Part shown: positions 34,783 through 42,578 of the stretch, in pieces
Layout: every line of letters begins with the position of its first letter
How positions within the stretch are numbered: the first letter of the stretch is position 1
Assembly: GCF_900109655.1 (NCBI RefSeq)
Contig: NZ_FOAT01000021.1
Location: 1-48,781, forward strand
Length of the DNA stretch: 48,781 nucleotides
Direction of reading: 5' to 3'
DNA from: Hominimerdicola alba
Lineage (GTDB): Bacteria > Bacillota > Clostridia > Oscillospirales > Ruminococcaceae
The notes under the pieces: generated by a model
Databases searched by the model: none
Told to the model about the DNA's origin: nothing
The model's input: the letters and a program-made list of their open reading frames with translations, nothing else
Made by a program: the position numbers and the translations under genes

Positions 34783-34818
34783 ATCATAAGTATTGATTAT
34801 TTCACGGGAGGTGAGAGG

Positions 34819-35982
34819 ATGGCAGGCAAAAAGGATAAGAGCTTTGTCCGCAACGTTGCGAAAGAACGTACTTACAGAAATCAGAACGAGGAGTATGAAG
34901 ACGCTTATTTCAAATGGCGTGCTGATGAATCGAACCAGTATTCCTTCAACTACGTACACGATTCGCGTGAACATTCATATATGGCGGGCAGCGGCTTTAT
35001 AAAGCATGGCGCTGATACAGCGGAGAGCCAGACACTGCACAATTGTCTGAGACTGCTGGGTGCTGTTATGCTGGTCATGCTGATGTTCGATGTGGTGAAT
35101 TATCTGCTTGCTGTGTACATGAACGGCGGTCCCTGCGGTGTGGTATATTTTTCAAAAAGATACACTATCGGAAATTCGGAGACATTTCCATGCATACTTT
35201 TTACCTGCATCAGCACACTTAAATACATCACTGCGATGATAATATACCAAATGCGTTCAAAGCTTCCGCGCAAGGTGGCACTGCCTTCTGGCAAAAAAAA
35301 TAACACTGCGGAATTCAGGGTAACGGCGATAATGATAATGCTCATGATAATAGTTATGGGCAGACTTGCAAGCACCCTGCTTTCGATGATACTCAGCGTT
35401 ATCAAGGTGGACAGCGTATACATCTATATGTTTGACAGCAGCGAGCCTGCGGTACAGATAATTTCGGCGGTATACAACTGCATAATAATGCCTGTGCTGT
35501 GCGAGATGCTTTTCAGAGGACTGGTATTGCAGAGCTTCCGTCAGTTTGGCGATTCCTTTGCGGTTGCTGTGGCGAGCATCGCCTGCGGGCTGTGTTTCTA
35601 TGATCTGAGCTACATGGGCTTTTCAATACTTTGTTCCATGGTAATAGGCGTATTTACCGTGCGCTCTGGTTCTATCGTTACAGCGATACTGATGCACTCG
35701 GTGACTACTACGGTGAATTATATGGTGGTATATGTTGGTATGCTAAATCCCTCACTGGGACGCATACTTGCGATTGCGCTGTGCATACTGATATGCATAG
35801 GTGCTCTGGTTGCGTATACGAGGCTCAATTATCGCAATGACTGGACTTTCAATGCGGATACACGTGAATCGGAGCTGACCTTTACAAAGAAGGTAAAGCT
35901 CATGCTTTCATCGAATACAGTGGCTATGTGGTTCGTGTGTGCGCTGATACTCACGATAGTGAATATGAGGATAGGTCAGTGA
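34819..35982 (+). CDS. CPBP-family (Abi/CAAX-protease-like) membrane protein with altered active-site motifs
   Basis: 387 residues. A charged cytoplasmic N-terminus (about 1-70) precedes about eight hydrophobic helices. The CPBP core is seen near MPVLCEMLFRGLVLQSFR (about 223-240), GLCFYDLSYMGFSIL (about 258-272) and LMHSVTTTVNY (about 294-304). Active members have EExxxR, FxxxH and HxxxN/D motifs. Here the first reads CEMLFR (one Glu lost) and the second has Asp where His is usual, while the third is intact. It may be inactive as a protease. GGGAGGTGA precedes ATG 34819. Its stop overlaps the tadA start, so the two are coupled. Confidence 0.8.
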   Translation: MAGKKDKSFVRNVAKERTYRNQNEEYEDAYFKWRADESNQYSFNYVHDSREHSYMAGSGFIKHGADTAESQTLHNCLRLLGAVMLVMLMFDVVNYLLAVYMNGGPCGVVYFSKRYTIGNSETFPCILFTCISTLKYITAMIIYQMRSKLPRKVALPSGKKNNTAEFRVTAIMIMLMIIVMGRLASTLLSMILSVIKVDSVYIYMFDSSEPAVQIISAVYNCIIMPVLCEMLFRGLVLQSFRQFGDSFAVAVASIACGLCFYDLSYMGFSILCSMVIGVFTVRSGSIVTAILMHSVTTTVNYMVVYVGMLNPSLGRILAIALCILICIGALVAYTRLNYRNDWTFNADTRESELTFTKKVKLMLSSNTVAMWFVCALILTIVNMRIGQ

Positions 35983-36455
35983 CGCGGGACGAGATGTATA
36001 TGCGCAAGGCGCTGGAGCTGGCGGCTCTGGCGGCTGAGGAGGACGAAGTTCCTGTGGGGGCGGTAGTCGTTAAAAAGAGTACGGGCGAGATAGTCGGCAG
36101 AGGGTTCAACAGGCGTGAATACGGACGTTCACCCCTGACCCATGCTGAGATAGTAGCTATCGAGGAAGCAAGCCGCAAGCTCGGCGGCTGGCGGCTAATA
36201 GACTGCGAGCTTTATGTAACGCTGGAGCCCTGTCCCATGTGTGCAGGTGCGGTGATAAACTCCCGTGTAGAGCGGGTGATATTCGGGGCGTATGACAAGA
36301 AAGCGGGCTCATGCGGCTCGGTGGTAGACCTATTTGCCCTGCCATACAATCACAAACCTGAATGTATCGGCGGCGTGATGGAAGAAGAATGTGCCGCGGC
36401 ACTTACGGAGTTTTTCAGGGGACTGCGGATAAGAAAGGCTAAGAATGATGGATAA
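35979..36455 (+). CDS. tadA: tRNA-specific adenosine deaminase TadA
   Basis: 158 residues. Converts adenosine 34 to inosine in tRNA-Arg(ACG). Zinc-deaminase motifs are complete: THAEIVAIEEA with the catalytic Glu, and EPCPMCAGA with two zinc Cys. The C-terminal helix ends FFRGLRIRK, typical of TadA. I chose GTG 35979 because GAGG lies eight bases upstream and the codon overlaps the stop of the preceding gene (GTGA). ATG 35994 is the alternative and would drop five residues. The tRNA substrate gene is not in the window. The next gene overlaps its 3' end by 11 bp. Confidence 0.95.
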   Translation: MTRDEMYMRKALELAALAAEEDEVPVGAVVVKKSTGEIVGRGFNRREYGRSPLTHAEIVAIEEASRKLGGWRLIDCELYVTLEPCPMCAGAVINSRVERVIFGAYDKKAGSCGSVVDLFALPYNHKPECIGGVMEEECAAALTEFFRGLRIRKAKNDG

Positions 36456-36729
36456 GATAGGCATGGTGCTTCTGTGCATCTACGGCGTGGTGAATCTTGC
36501 TGTGTTCCTGCTTTACGGCATCGACAAGCTGAAAGCGAAGCACGACAAATGGCGTATCCCCGAAAAGACCCTTATCATCGCCGCGGTATTCGGCATATTG
36601 GGCGGTCTGACGGGCATGATGGTATTTCATCACAAGACGAGAAAGCCGAAGTTTTCGGTGGGTCTGCCGATGATACTTTTTGTCGAGGCGGTACTTGCGG
36701 CGCTTGTTTACTATAAACTTATAAAATGA
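36445..36729 (+). CDS. DUF1294 membrane protein
   Basis: 94 residues matching DUF1294: a helix (about 5-25), the conserved basic motif GIDKLKAKHDKWRIPEKTLI (about 25-44), GILGGLTGMMVFHHKTRKPKF (about 50-70) and a C-terminal helix. These small membrane proteins are widespread but uncharacterised. ATG 36445 or 36448 both fit; both lie inside the end of tadA (overlap of 8-11 bp). It is the last gene of the CPBP-tadA-DUF1294 transcript; the next gene has its own promoter. Confidence 0.88.
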   Translation: MMDKIGMVLLCIYGVVNLAVFLLYGIDKLKAKHDKWRIPEKTLIIAAVFGILGGLTGMMVFHHKTRKPKFSVGLPMILFVEAVLAALVYYKLIK

Positions 36730-36833
36730 ATCGCACCCTTTGTCGCTGGTGGTATTTCAGCGGCGGAGGGGTTTTGTTTTCTGACAACATGATATCATCG
36801 CTCAGTTTTCAGGAAAGAAATACCTTGCTTTCA

Positions 36834-36862
36834 TTGACTTGTGGGGGAATATGTGATATTAT
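36834..36862 (+). promoter_or_regulatory. Promoter of the small membrane protein gene at 36898
   Basis: TTGACT (36834-36839), 17-bp spacer, TATTAT (36857-36862), about 35 bp before ATG 36898. Confidence 0.72.
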
Positions 36863-36897
36863 TTACAAGACAATAAAAGGCTCAAGGGGGCATCAAT

Positions 36898-37341
36898 ATG
36901 AAATTTTTCAGAAGTCTTTTACTTACTGTGCTTACGTTTCTGAAATCGGTAGTGTTCATTTCAGCTGCTGTATGGTCGATTGGACACATATTTAGGGATA
37001 GTGGACTAGACCAACTCGATTATGATTTCTTGGTGAAAGTATTTATCGCGTCATTGGCTTTTATATTTACGATGAGCGGACTTTGGAAGGATAGGGTCGC
37101 AGCGGAATACGCAGAAAGCAGAAAGTTCTATAAGATCAATTCGGTGATATATTACGGTCTTGTGCTTGCGGGAACGCTGACGATATTGATAAGTGAATTG
37201 ATAGGCGGCTGGGATGGTTTTGGCTTGTTTTATTTAGGTTGCCTGATCTATGTATTAGCTGTGATCGAACTGGTGTTGTCGTTTTTCATACACAGCATAT
37301 TTTACGCTGATGACAGTTCGTCGGATACCTGTAATACATGA
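36898..37341 (+). CDS. Small four-helix membrane protein, unknown function
   Basis: 147 residues with hydrophobic helices at about 4-30, 45-62, 82-105 and 113-136, basic loops and an acidic C-terminus (DDSSSDTCNT). AAGGGGG is placed before ATG 36898 and a promoter lies just upstream. I recognise no family motif. The GC content is somewhat lower than that of tadA and recR on either side. It is monocistronic and ends at a bidirectional terminator. Confidence 0.75.
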   Translation: MKFFRSLLLTVLTFLKSVVFISAAVWSIGHIFRDSGLDQLDYDFLVKVFIASLAFIFTMSGLWKDRVAAEYAESRKFYKINSVIYYGLVLAGTLTILISELIGGWDGFGLFYLGCLIYVLAVIELVLSFFIHSIFYADDSSSDTCNT

Positions 37342-37371
37342 GAGGTCGTTTTGAATTTTATACAATAATAA

Positions 37372-37403
37372 AAAGCATCTTCGCTAAAAAGTGAAGATGC
37401 TTT
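37372..37403. terminator. Bidirectional terminator between the membrane protein gene and recR
   Basis: AAAGCATCTTC (37372-37382) pairs perfectly with GAAGATGCTTT (37393-37403). T-rich sequence follows on both strands, so it ends the recR operon as well. Confidence 0.85.
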
Positions 37404-37413
37404 GTGTTTTGTT

Positions 37414-38016
37414 TTATATCTCGCTGCGGTTTTCGAGAGCTTTAAACAGTGTTATCTCATCTGCATACTCCAACTGACCGCCTATAGGCAGTCCGAAGGC
37501 AAGCCTTGTGACTTTCACTCCGAGGGGTTTCAGCAGTTTTGAGATATAGAAGGCTGTTGCATCACCCTCAACTGTGGGGTTGGTCGCCATGATGACTTCA
37601 TCGGCTATGCCTGAATTTATCCTTGCAAGCAGCTCCTTGATTTTGAGGTCATCGGGTGATACTCCGTTTATGGGAGATATCAGACCATGCAGCACATGAT
37701 ATACGCCCTTATACTCTCCCGTGCGCTCGATAGCGGTGATATCCTGTGGACTTTCCACCACGCATATCACGCTGTGGTCGCGCCTGTCATCATCGCAGAT
37801 GGGGCAAAGGTGTCTGTCGGTATAGTTCTGACATTCCTTGCAGAGATGTACATTTTTATGTACATTAAGTACCGCGTTGGCGAAAGCCTCTGCGTCCTTA
37901 TCGCTCATACGCATAACGTGATAAGCTAATCTCTGGGCGGATTTCATCCCTATGCCGGGCAGCTTTGCGAACTGCTCGGTAAGCAGTACGAGAGGCAGTG
38001 CGTTAGTTTCAGCCAT
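37414..38016 (-). CDS. recR: Recombination mediator protein RecR
   Basis: 200 residues. RecR works with RecO and RecF to load RecA on gapped DNA. Helix-hairpin-helix region LPGIGMKSAQRLAYHV (about 19-34), zinc finger with Cys58, 61, 70 and 73 region (LCKECQNYTDRHLCPIC), then a Toprim domain (SVICVVESPQDITAIE, about 83-98) and the C-terminal AFGLPIGGQLEYADEITL. Start ATG 38016 is three bases past the ybaB stop, so translation is coupled. It is the last gene of ffs-dnaX-ybaB-recR. Confidence 0.97.
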   Translation of the reverse strand: MAETNALPLVLLTEQFAKLPGIGMKSAQRLAYHVMRMSDKDAEAFANAVLNVHKNVHLCKECQNYTDRHLCPICDDDRRDHSVICVVESPQDITAIERTGEYKGVYHVLHGLISPINGVSPDDLKIKELLARINSGIADEVIMATNPTVEGDATAFYISKLLKPLGVKVTRLAFGLPIGGQLEYADEITLFKALENRSEI

Positions 38017-38019
38017 TTC

Positions 38020-38370
38020 TTAGAACAGGCCGGGGAAGGATACGCCGCCTGTCAGCTTCTGCATCTCAGCATCGCTGATCTCGTCCAGGTTGTCAACAGC
38101 AGCATTGAATGCAGCCTTTACCATATCCTGCAGATCCTCGATCTCCTCGGGATTAACGATCTCGGGAGCGATCTTCAGATCGAGAACGTTTCTCTTGCCG
38201 TTGATAGTAACTTCAACAACTCCGCCGCCTGCAGTGCCCTTGAATTCTCTCTGTTCGAGATCTGCCTGAAGAGCAGTGATCTGATCCTGCATCTTCTGTG
38301 CCTGCTTTAACATCTGATTCATATTGTTGGAAGGACCTTTGCCCATTCCGTTGGGAACTCTTGCTTTCAT
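38020..38370 (-). CDS. YbaB/EbfC-family nucleoid-associated protein
   Basis: 116 residues. A small DNA-binding protein forming a tweezer-like dimer. The family pattern is clear: MNQMLKQAQKMQDQITALQ coiled helix (about 16-34), GTAGGGVVEVTINGKRNVLDLKI (about 46-68), VNPEEIEDLQDMVKAAFNAA (about 73-92) and a C-terminal KLTGG. AAGGAG nine bases before ATG 38370 decides the start. It sits between dnaX and recR as in most bacteria. Confidence 0.95.
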   Translation of the reverse strand: MKARVPNGMGKGPSNNMNQMLKQAQKMQDQITALQADLEQREFKGTAGGGVVEVTINGKRNVLDLKIAPEIVNPEEIEDLQDMVKAAFNAAVDNLDEISDAEMQKLTGGVSFPGLF

Positions 38371-38383
38371 TGTCAATAACTCC

Positions 38384-39982
38384 TTAATTTGATTTTTTTA
38401 TATCGACTTCGATATCAAGCTTTTTAGCCTTTTCAAGCAGCCTGTTGATCGGGTTTTCCTTATCTTCGGGCGAAACGTTTTTAGCTGACTTTGCTTTGAT
38501 ATTGAAGGTCTGTCCGAAATTTTCCTTTAGCACTTCCTGTATCAGTGAATGTGCGTTTAGCTTTTTGAACTGCTGGAAGAAAAAGTCATTATCTACGATG
38601 ATGAACACCGTGCTTCCGCCGAGAAAAGCTTTTGATTTTCTTAAAAATCCGCTTATTGCAGGATTTCTGCGGCTTATCTCATCAACTATGCCATCCCAGT
38701 TATTTATGGGCTGTATCTGTGACGGATCCATTTTTTTGAAATCGGGATCGGGCTCGGGTTTTGGCGGAGCTTCGACTTCCTGCTTCGGGATATCTGCCAC
38801 AGCACCGCTGCGTACTGCATCTTCGAGCCTTGTGAGGCGCTTCAGCAGCTCACCGTCAGGCATTGCCGACTGAGATACAGCTGCGGGGGCATTTTTGCCG
38901 AATCCTGAGGTACACAGCCTTATTATGCACATTTCAAGCTCTATCCTCTTGGAAGTGCTTTTAGCCAGTTTATCCGAGCTTTCCTGCAAAAGAGAAATGC
39001 AGCCCAGTATATCATTCAGGGACATTTTCTTTGCTATATCCTCGATGCGTTTGAGTTCATCGGGGAGACAGGTGATAAGCTCCCTGCCGTTATCTATGGT
39101 AGCAGCCAGCATGACATTCCTCATCTGTTCCAGAAGTTCGCCTGCCAGCACTTTAAGGTCTTTTGACATGGAGTGCAGCTCGTTTATCCTTTTGAGCGCA
39201 CCTGCCGCGTCTTTGTCGGCTATGCTTTCAAGTATATCGAAGAGGTAATCCCTGCCAGCGATACCTGAAGCACTCGATACAGTATCCAGTGTGATATCAT
39301 CCGAGAAAGCAACGCACTGGTCGAGAAGCGAAAGCGCATCTCTCATACCGCCGTCGGAAAGCCTTGCGATAAGCTCAGCTGCGTCCTCGTGGAGAGTGAA
39401 ACCCTCCTGACCTGCGATATACGTCAGCCTTGCCACGATATCCTCGGTCTTTATGCGGTTGAAATCAAAATGCTGACACCTTGAAACGATAGTCGCAGGG
39501 ACTTTCTGTATCTCGGTGGTCGCCAGTATGAACTTAACGTGAGGAGGCGGTTCTTCCATAGTTTTCAGCAGAGCGTTGAATGCGCCCACCGAAAGCATAT
39601 GCACCTCGTCGATGATATACACTTTATATTTGCACATCTCGGGGGTGAACATAACGCCTTCGCGCAGTTCTCTGATATCGTTGACGCTGGCATTTGATGC
39701 TGCGTCTATCTCGATTATATCCCCAAGGGAGCCATTATCTGCGGCTCGGCATATCTCACATTCACAGCAGGGCATACCGTCCTTGCCGTTTTCGCAGTTT
39801 ACAGCCTTTGCGAATATTCTGGCGCAGGTGGTCTTACCTGTGCCTCGTGAACCTGTGAAAAGGTACGCATGGGCTGTTTTGCCTGAGATTATCTGGTTTT
39901 TGAGTGTAGTCGTGATATGAGGCTGAGATACAACGTCATCAAAGGTTCTTGGACGCCATTTTCTGTATAAAGCCTGATACAC
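38384..39982 (-). CDS. dnaX: DNA polymerase III subunit gamma/tau
   Basis: 532 residues. The clamp-loader ATPase of the replisome. Walker A GSRGTGKTTCARIF (about 44-57), a four-Cys zinc module (NCENGKDGMPCCECEIC, about 64-80), Walker B VYIIDEVHMLS, sensor region LATTEIQKVPATIVSRC, then domain III and a tau-like C-terminal extension. The start codon is GTG 39982, preceded by AAGGGAG, and this gives the canonical MYQALYRKWRP start. The Pro-rich segment (about 405-425) separates the ATPase from the polymerase-binding end. It is the first protein gene after the SRP RNA. Confidence 0.97.
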   Translation of the reverse strand: MYQALYRKWRPRTFDDVVSQPHITTTLKNQIISGKTAHAYLFTGSRGTGKTTCARIFAKAVNCENGKDGMPCCECEICRAADNGSLGDIIEIDAASNASVNDIRELREGVMFTPEMCKYKVYIIDEVHMLSVGAFNALLKTMEEPPPHVKFILATTEIQKVPATIVSRCQHFDFNRIKTEDIVARLTYIAGQEGFTLHEDAAELIARLSDGGMRDALSLLDQCVAFSDDITLDTVSSASGIAGRDYLFDILESIADKDAAGALKRINELHSMSKDLKVLAGELLEQMRNVMLAATIDNGRELITCLPDELKRIEDIAKKMSLNDILGCISLLQESSDKLAKSTSKRIELEMCIIRLCTSGFGKNAPAAVSQSAMPDGELLKRLTRLEDAVRSGAVADIPKQEVEAPPKPEPDPDFKKMDPSQIQPINNWDGIVDEISRRNPAISGFLRKSKAFLGGSTVFIIVDNDFFFQQFKKLNAHSLIQEVLKENFGQTFNIKAKSAKNVSPEDKENPINRLLEKAKKLDIEVDIKKSN

Positions 39983-40000
39983 ATTCTCACTCCCTTAATA

Positions 40001-40202
40001 AAAATCGATCCGACATATAGGCGTGCAGGCGAAACTGTAACACACGAAACAAACCGCTTAATGCTGCTCGGTTCCCCGCCTGACATGGTTCACAGCGTTT
40101 CATTGTACAGGACCCGCACACCCATATCTCGGATCGAATCAACGTCCGGATATCTTTTCCCGGTCTTTACCGCCGATAGAATTATCTTCATCGTCGGAGT
40201 AC
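40001..40202 (-). ncRNA. ffs: Signal recognition particle RNA
   Basis: On the minus strand the core contains GTGAACCATGTCAGG, then a GGAA-type loop, then GAGCAGCATTAAGCGG (about 40038-40092), the conserved domain IV bound by Ffh. The long helix 5 is visible: TCGATCCGAGATATGGG (near 40119-40136) pairs with the downstream TATATGTCGGATCGA (40005-40019). A T run ends at 40001. The predicted start is near 40202, giving about 200 nt, so a 5' part of about 60 nt precedes helix 5. It could be an Alu-like domain or a leader. The position just before dnaX is that of scr in B. subtilis. Confidence 0.88.
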
Positions 40203-40208
40203 TTAGAT

Positions 40209-40237
40209 ATTATAGCACACTTCTCCAAAAAAAGCAA
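40209..40237 (-). promoter_or_regulatory. Promoter of the SRP RNA
   Basis: On the minus strand TTGCTT (40232-40237), 17-bp spacer, TATAAT (40209-40214). DNA from 40238 to 40397 is AT-rich with no feature I recognise. Confidence 0.78.
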
Positions 40238-40397
40238 GTGTTTTCACAAAATTTTCGCAAAAATATTTAAACGGGCTGTATATATAGGTTTCCACGATCT
40301 TTATTTTCGATTTGTGTAGCCGATCATAATAAATATGATATATAATTGCTTATTAATTCGTTCTATTGTTTTCTTCGATAAAGCACGTAGTCTGTTA

Positions 40398-40439
40398 GAA
40401 AAAGAAACAGCCGCGCTAAAGGGGGAGGGAGCGCGGCTG
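40398..40439 (-). terminator. Intrinsic terminator of the HtrA gene
   Basis: CAGCCGCGCT (40408-40417) pairs perfectly with AGCGCGGCTG (40430-40439). On the minus strand a T-rich run follows (40398-40407), about 70 bp after the stop. Confidence 0.88.
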
Positions 40440-40506
40440 CTTATGGTGAAGGTTTTTTAGAAGTTATTTACACATACTCTCAATGAAGAGCTTTTTATCT
40501 TGCGAA

Positions 40507-41955
40507 TTATCTCATGCCGAAGAACTCAAAGGGATCCATGCCCTCGAACTCATCGCCGTAGCCGTACTGATAGTTGCCGCGGCCCTGATTGTTCTGCTGC
40601 TGTTCCTGCTGCTGTTCCTGCTGCTGAGCCTGATCGTCCTCGGTCTTCTCTTCGGGCTTGGTCTCGTCAACAACTATGCTGAATTCCTTGGTCTCGCCCT
40701 GTCTGTAAACTGTAACTGTGATGGTATCGCCCTTTTTGCACTTTCTGATAGCTGCTACCATATCGGTGGAAGATGCGATCTCCTTGCCGTCGATCTTGGT
40801 GACGATATCGTTGACTTCGATGCCTGCTTCCTTAGCGGGAGAATCGTCGTTTACCTGTCTAACAACTGCACCCTCGGGGATACCGTAGGACTTCATATCG
40901 CTGCTTACTGTTTCAACAGATACACCGATGTAGGGCTTAACAACATAGCCGTTTTCGATGATGCTGGTAACGATATCCTTAACGGTGTTGATGGGGATAG
41001 CGAAACCGATGTTATCGATGGAAGCTTCGGTGCTGGAATTGCTGGAATACTTAGCGTTTGTAACGCCTATAACTTCTCCGTACATATTGAACAGTGCTCC
41101 GCCCGAGTTGCCGGAGTTTATAGCGCAGTCGGTCTGGATGAGGTTCATCATAACGGAATTGGAAGTTGTGATCTGTCTGTCCATAGCGCTTACAACGCCT
41201 GAAGTCAGGGTGAATGTGAGCTCACCAAGAGGGTTGCCGATAGCTACTACGTTATCGCCTACGCTGAGTGCTTCGGAATCGCCGAGGGTAACTGCTTCAA
41301 GACCCTTTGCGTCGATCTTCAGAACTGCGATATCGTTGCTTTCGTCGCTGCCGACGATCTCAGCATCATAGGAAGTGTTATCGTAGGTTGTTACCTTTAC
41401 CTTGTTAGCACCGTCGATTACGTGATAGTTAGTAACTATGTAACCGTCATCGGTGATGATGAAGCCCGAACCGCTTGCAGCTGCTGTGGTGGTATAGCCG
41501 AAGTAGTTTGTGCTGCTTATCTCGGTGGTGATACCTACGGTGGAGTTTACATTATTCTTATATACCTCGGAAGCTGTCAGCTGAGTGCCGTCGGTCTTTA
41601 CTGTCTGCATTGCAACTGCCTTTTCGCCCGATTCAGCTGTCTTGATGACTGCCTTGCCTGTTTCGGTGTTGCTCTCTGTAGAGGATTCAGCTTTGGTATC
41701 TGCAGCGTCTGCCTTTGTCTGAGCGGCAGATGGATTTGTACCGAGGTACTTGATAGCTGCGAATGTTCCGCCTGTGCCAAGTGCACCGCCCAGCAGGCTG
41801 AAGCTTACTGCCAGTGCCGCAAGACGAAGCTTGCTGTTCTTTGTGCGGGGGGCCGAAGCTGCGGGTGCTGAATACTCAGCAGGTCTGTAGAGGTTCTCGC
41901 TCTGTGCGGGTGTATTATTAATGTTATTGATGTTGTTGTTTTCCATGTTATCCAT
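40507..41955 (-). CDS. htrA: HtrA/DegP-like serine protease with PDZ domain
   Basis: 482 residues. A cytoplasmic Asn-rich N-terminus (NNNINNINN), a membrane anchor (about 45-70), a Ser/Thr linker, then a trypsin-like domain with His in VTNYHVIDG, Asp in SNDIAVLKID and Ser in INSGNSGGALFN, and one PDZ domain (about 355-440: VRQVNDDSPAKEAGIEVNDI). A Gln-rich tail and a Gly/Tyr/Glu/Phe end (YQYGYGDEFEGMDPFEFFG) follow. It degrades misfolded proteins outside the membrane. GGAG eight bases before ATG 41955 fixes the start. It is monocistronic. The Phe/Gly-rich C-terminal end could be a self-binding PDZ ligand. Confidence 0.94.
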   Translation of the reverse strand: MDNMENNNINNINNTPAQSENLYRPAEYSAPAASAPRTKNSKLRLAALAVSFSLLGGALGTGGTFAAIKYLGTNPSAAQTKADAADTKAESSTESNTETGKAVIKTAESGEKAVAMQTVKTDGTQLTASEVYKNNVNSTVGITTEISSTNYFGYTTTAAASGSGFIITDDGYIVTNYHVIDGANKVKVTTYDNTSYDAEIVGSDESNDIAVLKIDAKGLEAVTLGDSEALSVGDNVVAIGNPLGELTFTLTSGVVSAMDRQITTSNSVMMNLIQTDCAINSGNSGGALFNMYGEVIGVTNAKYSSNSSTEASIDNIGFAIPINTVKDIVTSIIENGYVVKPYIGVSVETVSSDMKSYGIPEGAVVRQVNDDSPAKEAGIEVNDIVTKIDGKEIASSTDMVAAIRKCKKGDTITVTVYRQGETKEFSIVVDETKPEEKTEDDQAQQQEQQQEQQQNNQGRGNYQYGYGDEFEGMDPFEFFGMR

Positions 41956-42397
41956 AAGACATACTCCTTTGTGATTTGATTTATCGTCTGGCGGTCTGTG
42001 CCGCTGTTTGTTTTCTATGTTTAAAGTATATTTCCCTAACTTAAAAACTAATTTAAACCGGAATGAAAATAGCTTGAAAGAATATGGAAGTATTTATCAC
42101 ATACCTTTCATTTTAGCACTTAATGTGATGGCTGAGTGAAAAAAGTGTCACCCGATGATGAAAAAAGCATTTTTGGAAGATAATTATGGTCTTCACGGGG
42201 TATTTGAAAAGTGATTTTTGAAGTTTTGTTAACATTAAATTACATAATAGTGTAAAGTAACGTGATGGTGTTAAAATCGTTAAAATAGTAAATTATATAA
42301 GATGCGAATATTCTGAAATAGTTTTCCTTTAAAATTATTATAGAATACTTGCGGCACTCTGCTATCCGAAAAATGCAGGAACGTTAAATCACAGCGC
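41956..42397. other. AT-rich intergenic region between htrA and the ger operon
   Basis: No open frame with a ribosome site, no repeat copy and no clear RNA gene. The htrA promoter must lie near 41960-42080 on the minus strand; a TATACT-like -10 is present near 42022-42030, but no -35 stands out. Confidence 0.5.
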
Positions 42398-42440
42398 AAA
42401 AACGACGTCCCGCACACTATTGTACGGGACGCCGTTTTTT
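42398..42440 (-). terminator. Hairpin terminator of the ger operon
   Basis: CGTCCCG (42406-42412) pairs with CGGGACG (42425-42431), and the stem extends through an A/C mismatch into AAAAACG / CGTTTTT. It is symmetrical enough to work in both directions, and lies 139 bp beyond the gerAC-type stop. Confidence 0.75.
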
Positions 42441-42578
42441 AAGGAAGTTTAGAAAAAATATATGAAGAAAAAATATGAAGCATTCTCTGTTGATGTTAAT
42501 ATAATAACCTTGTGATGTGAAATCTGTGTGATAGAATGGGGAATAATTTCAAAAAACACGAATTGACATTTTCTGACT

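Noticed and set aside
34687-34818. N-terminal extension of the CPBP-like protein
   Set aside because: It would start before the promoter at 34754-34782; the ribosome site favours ATG 34819.
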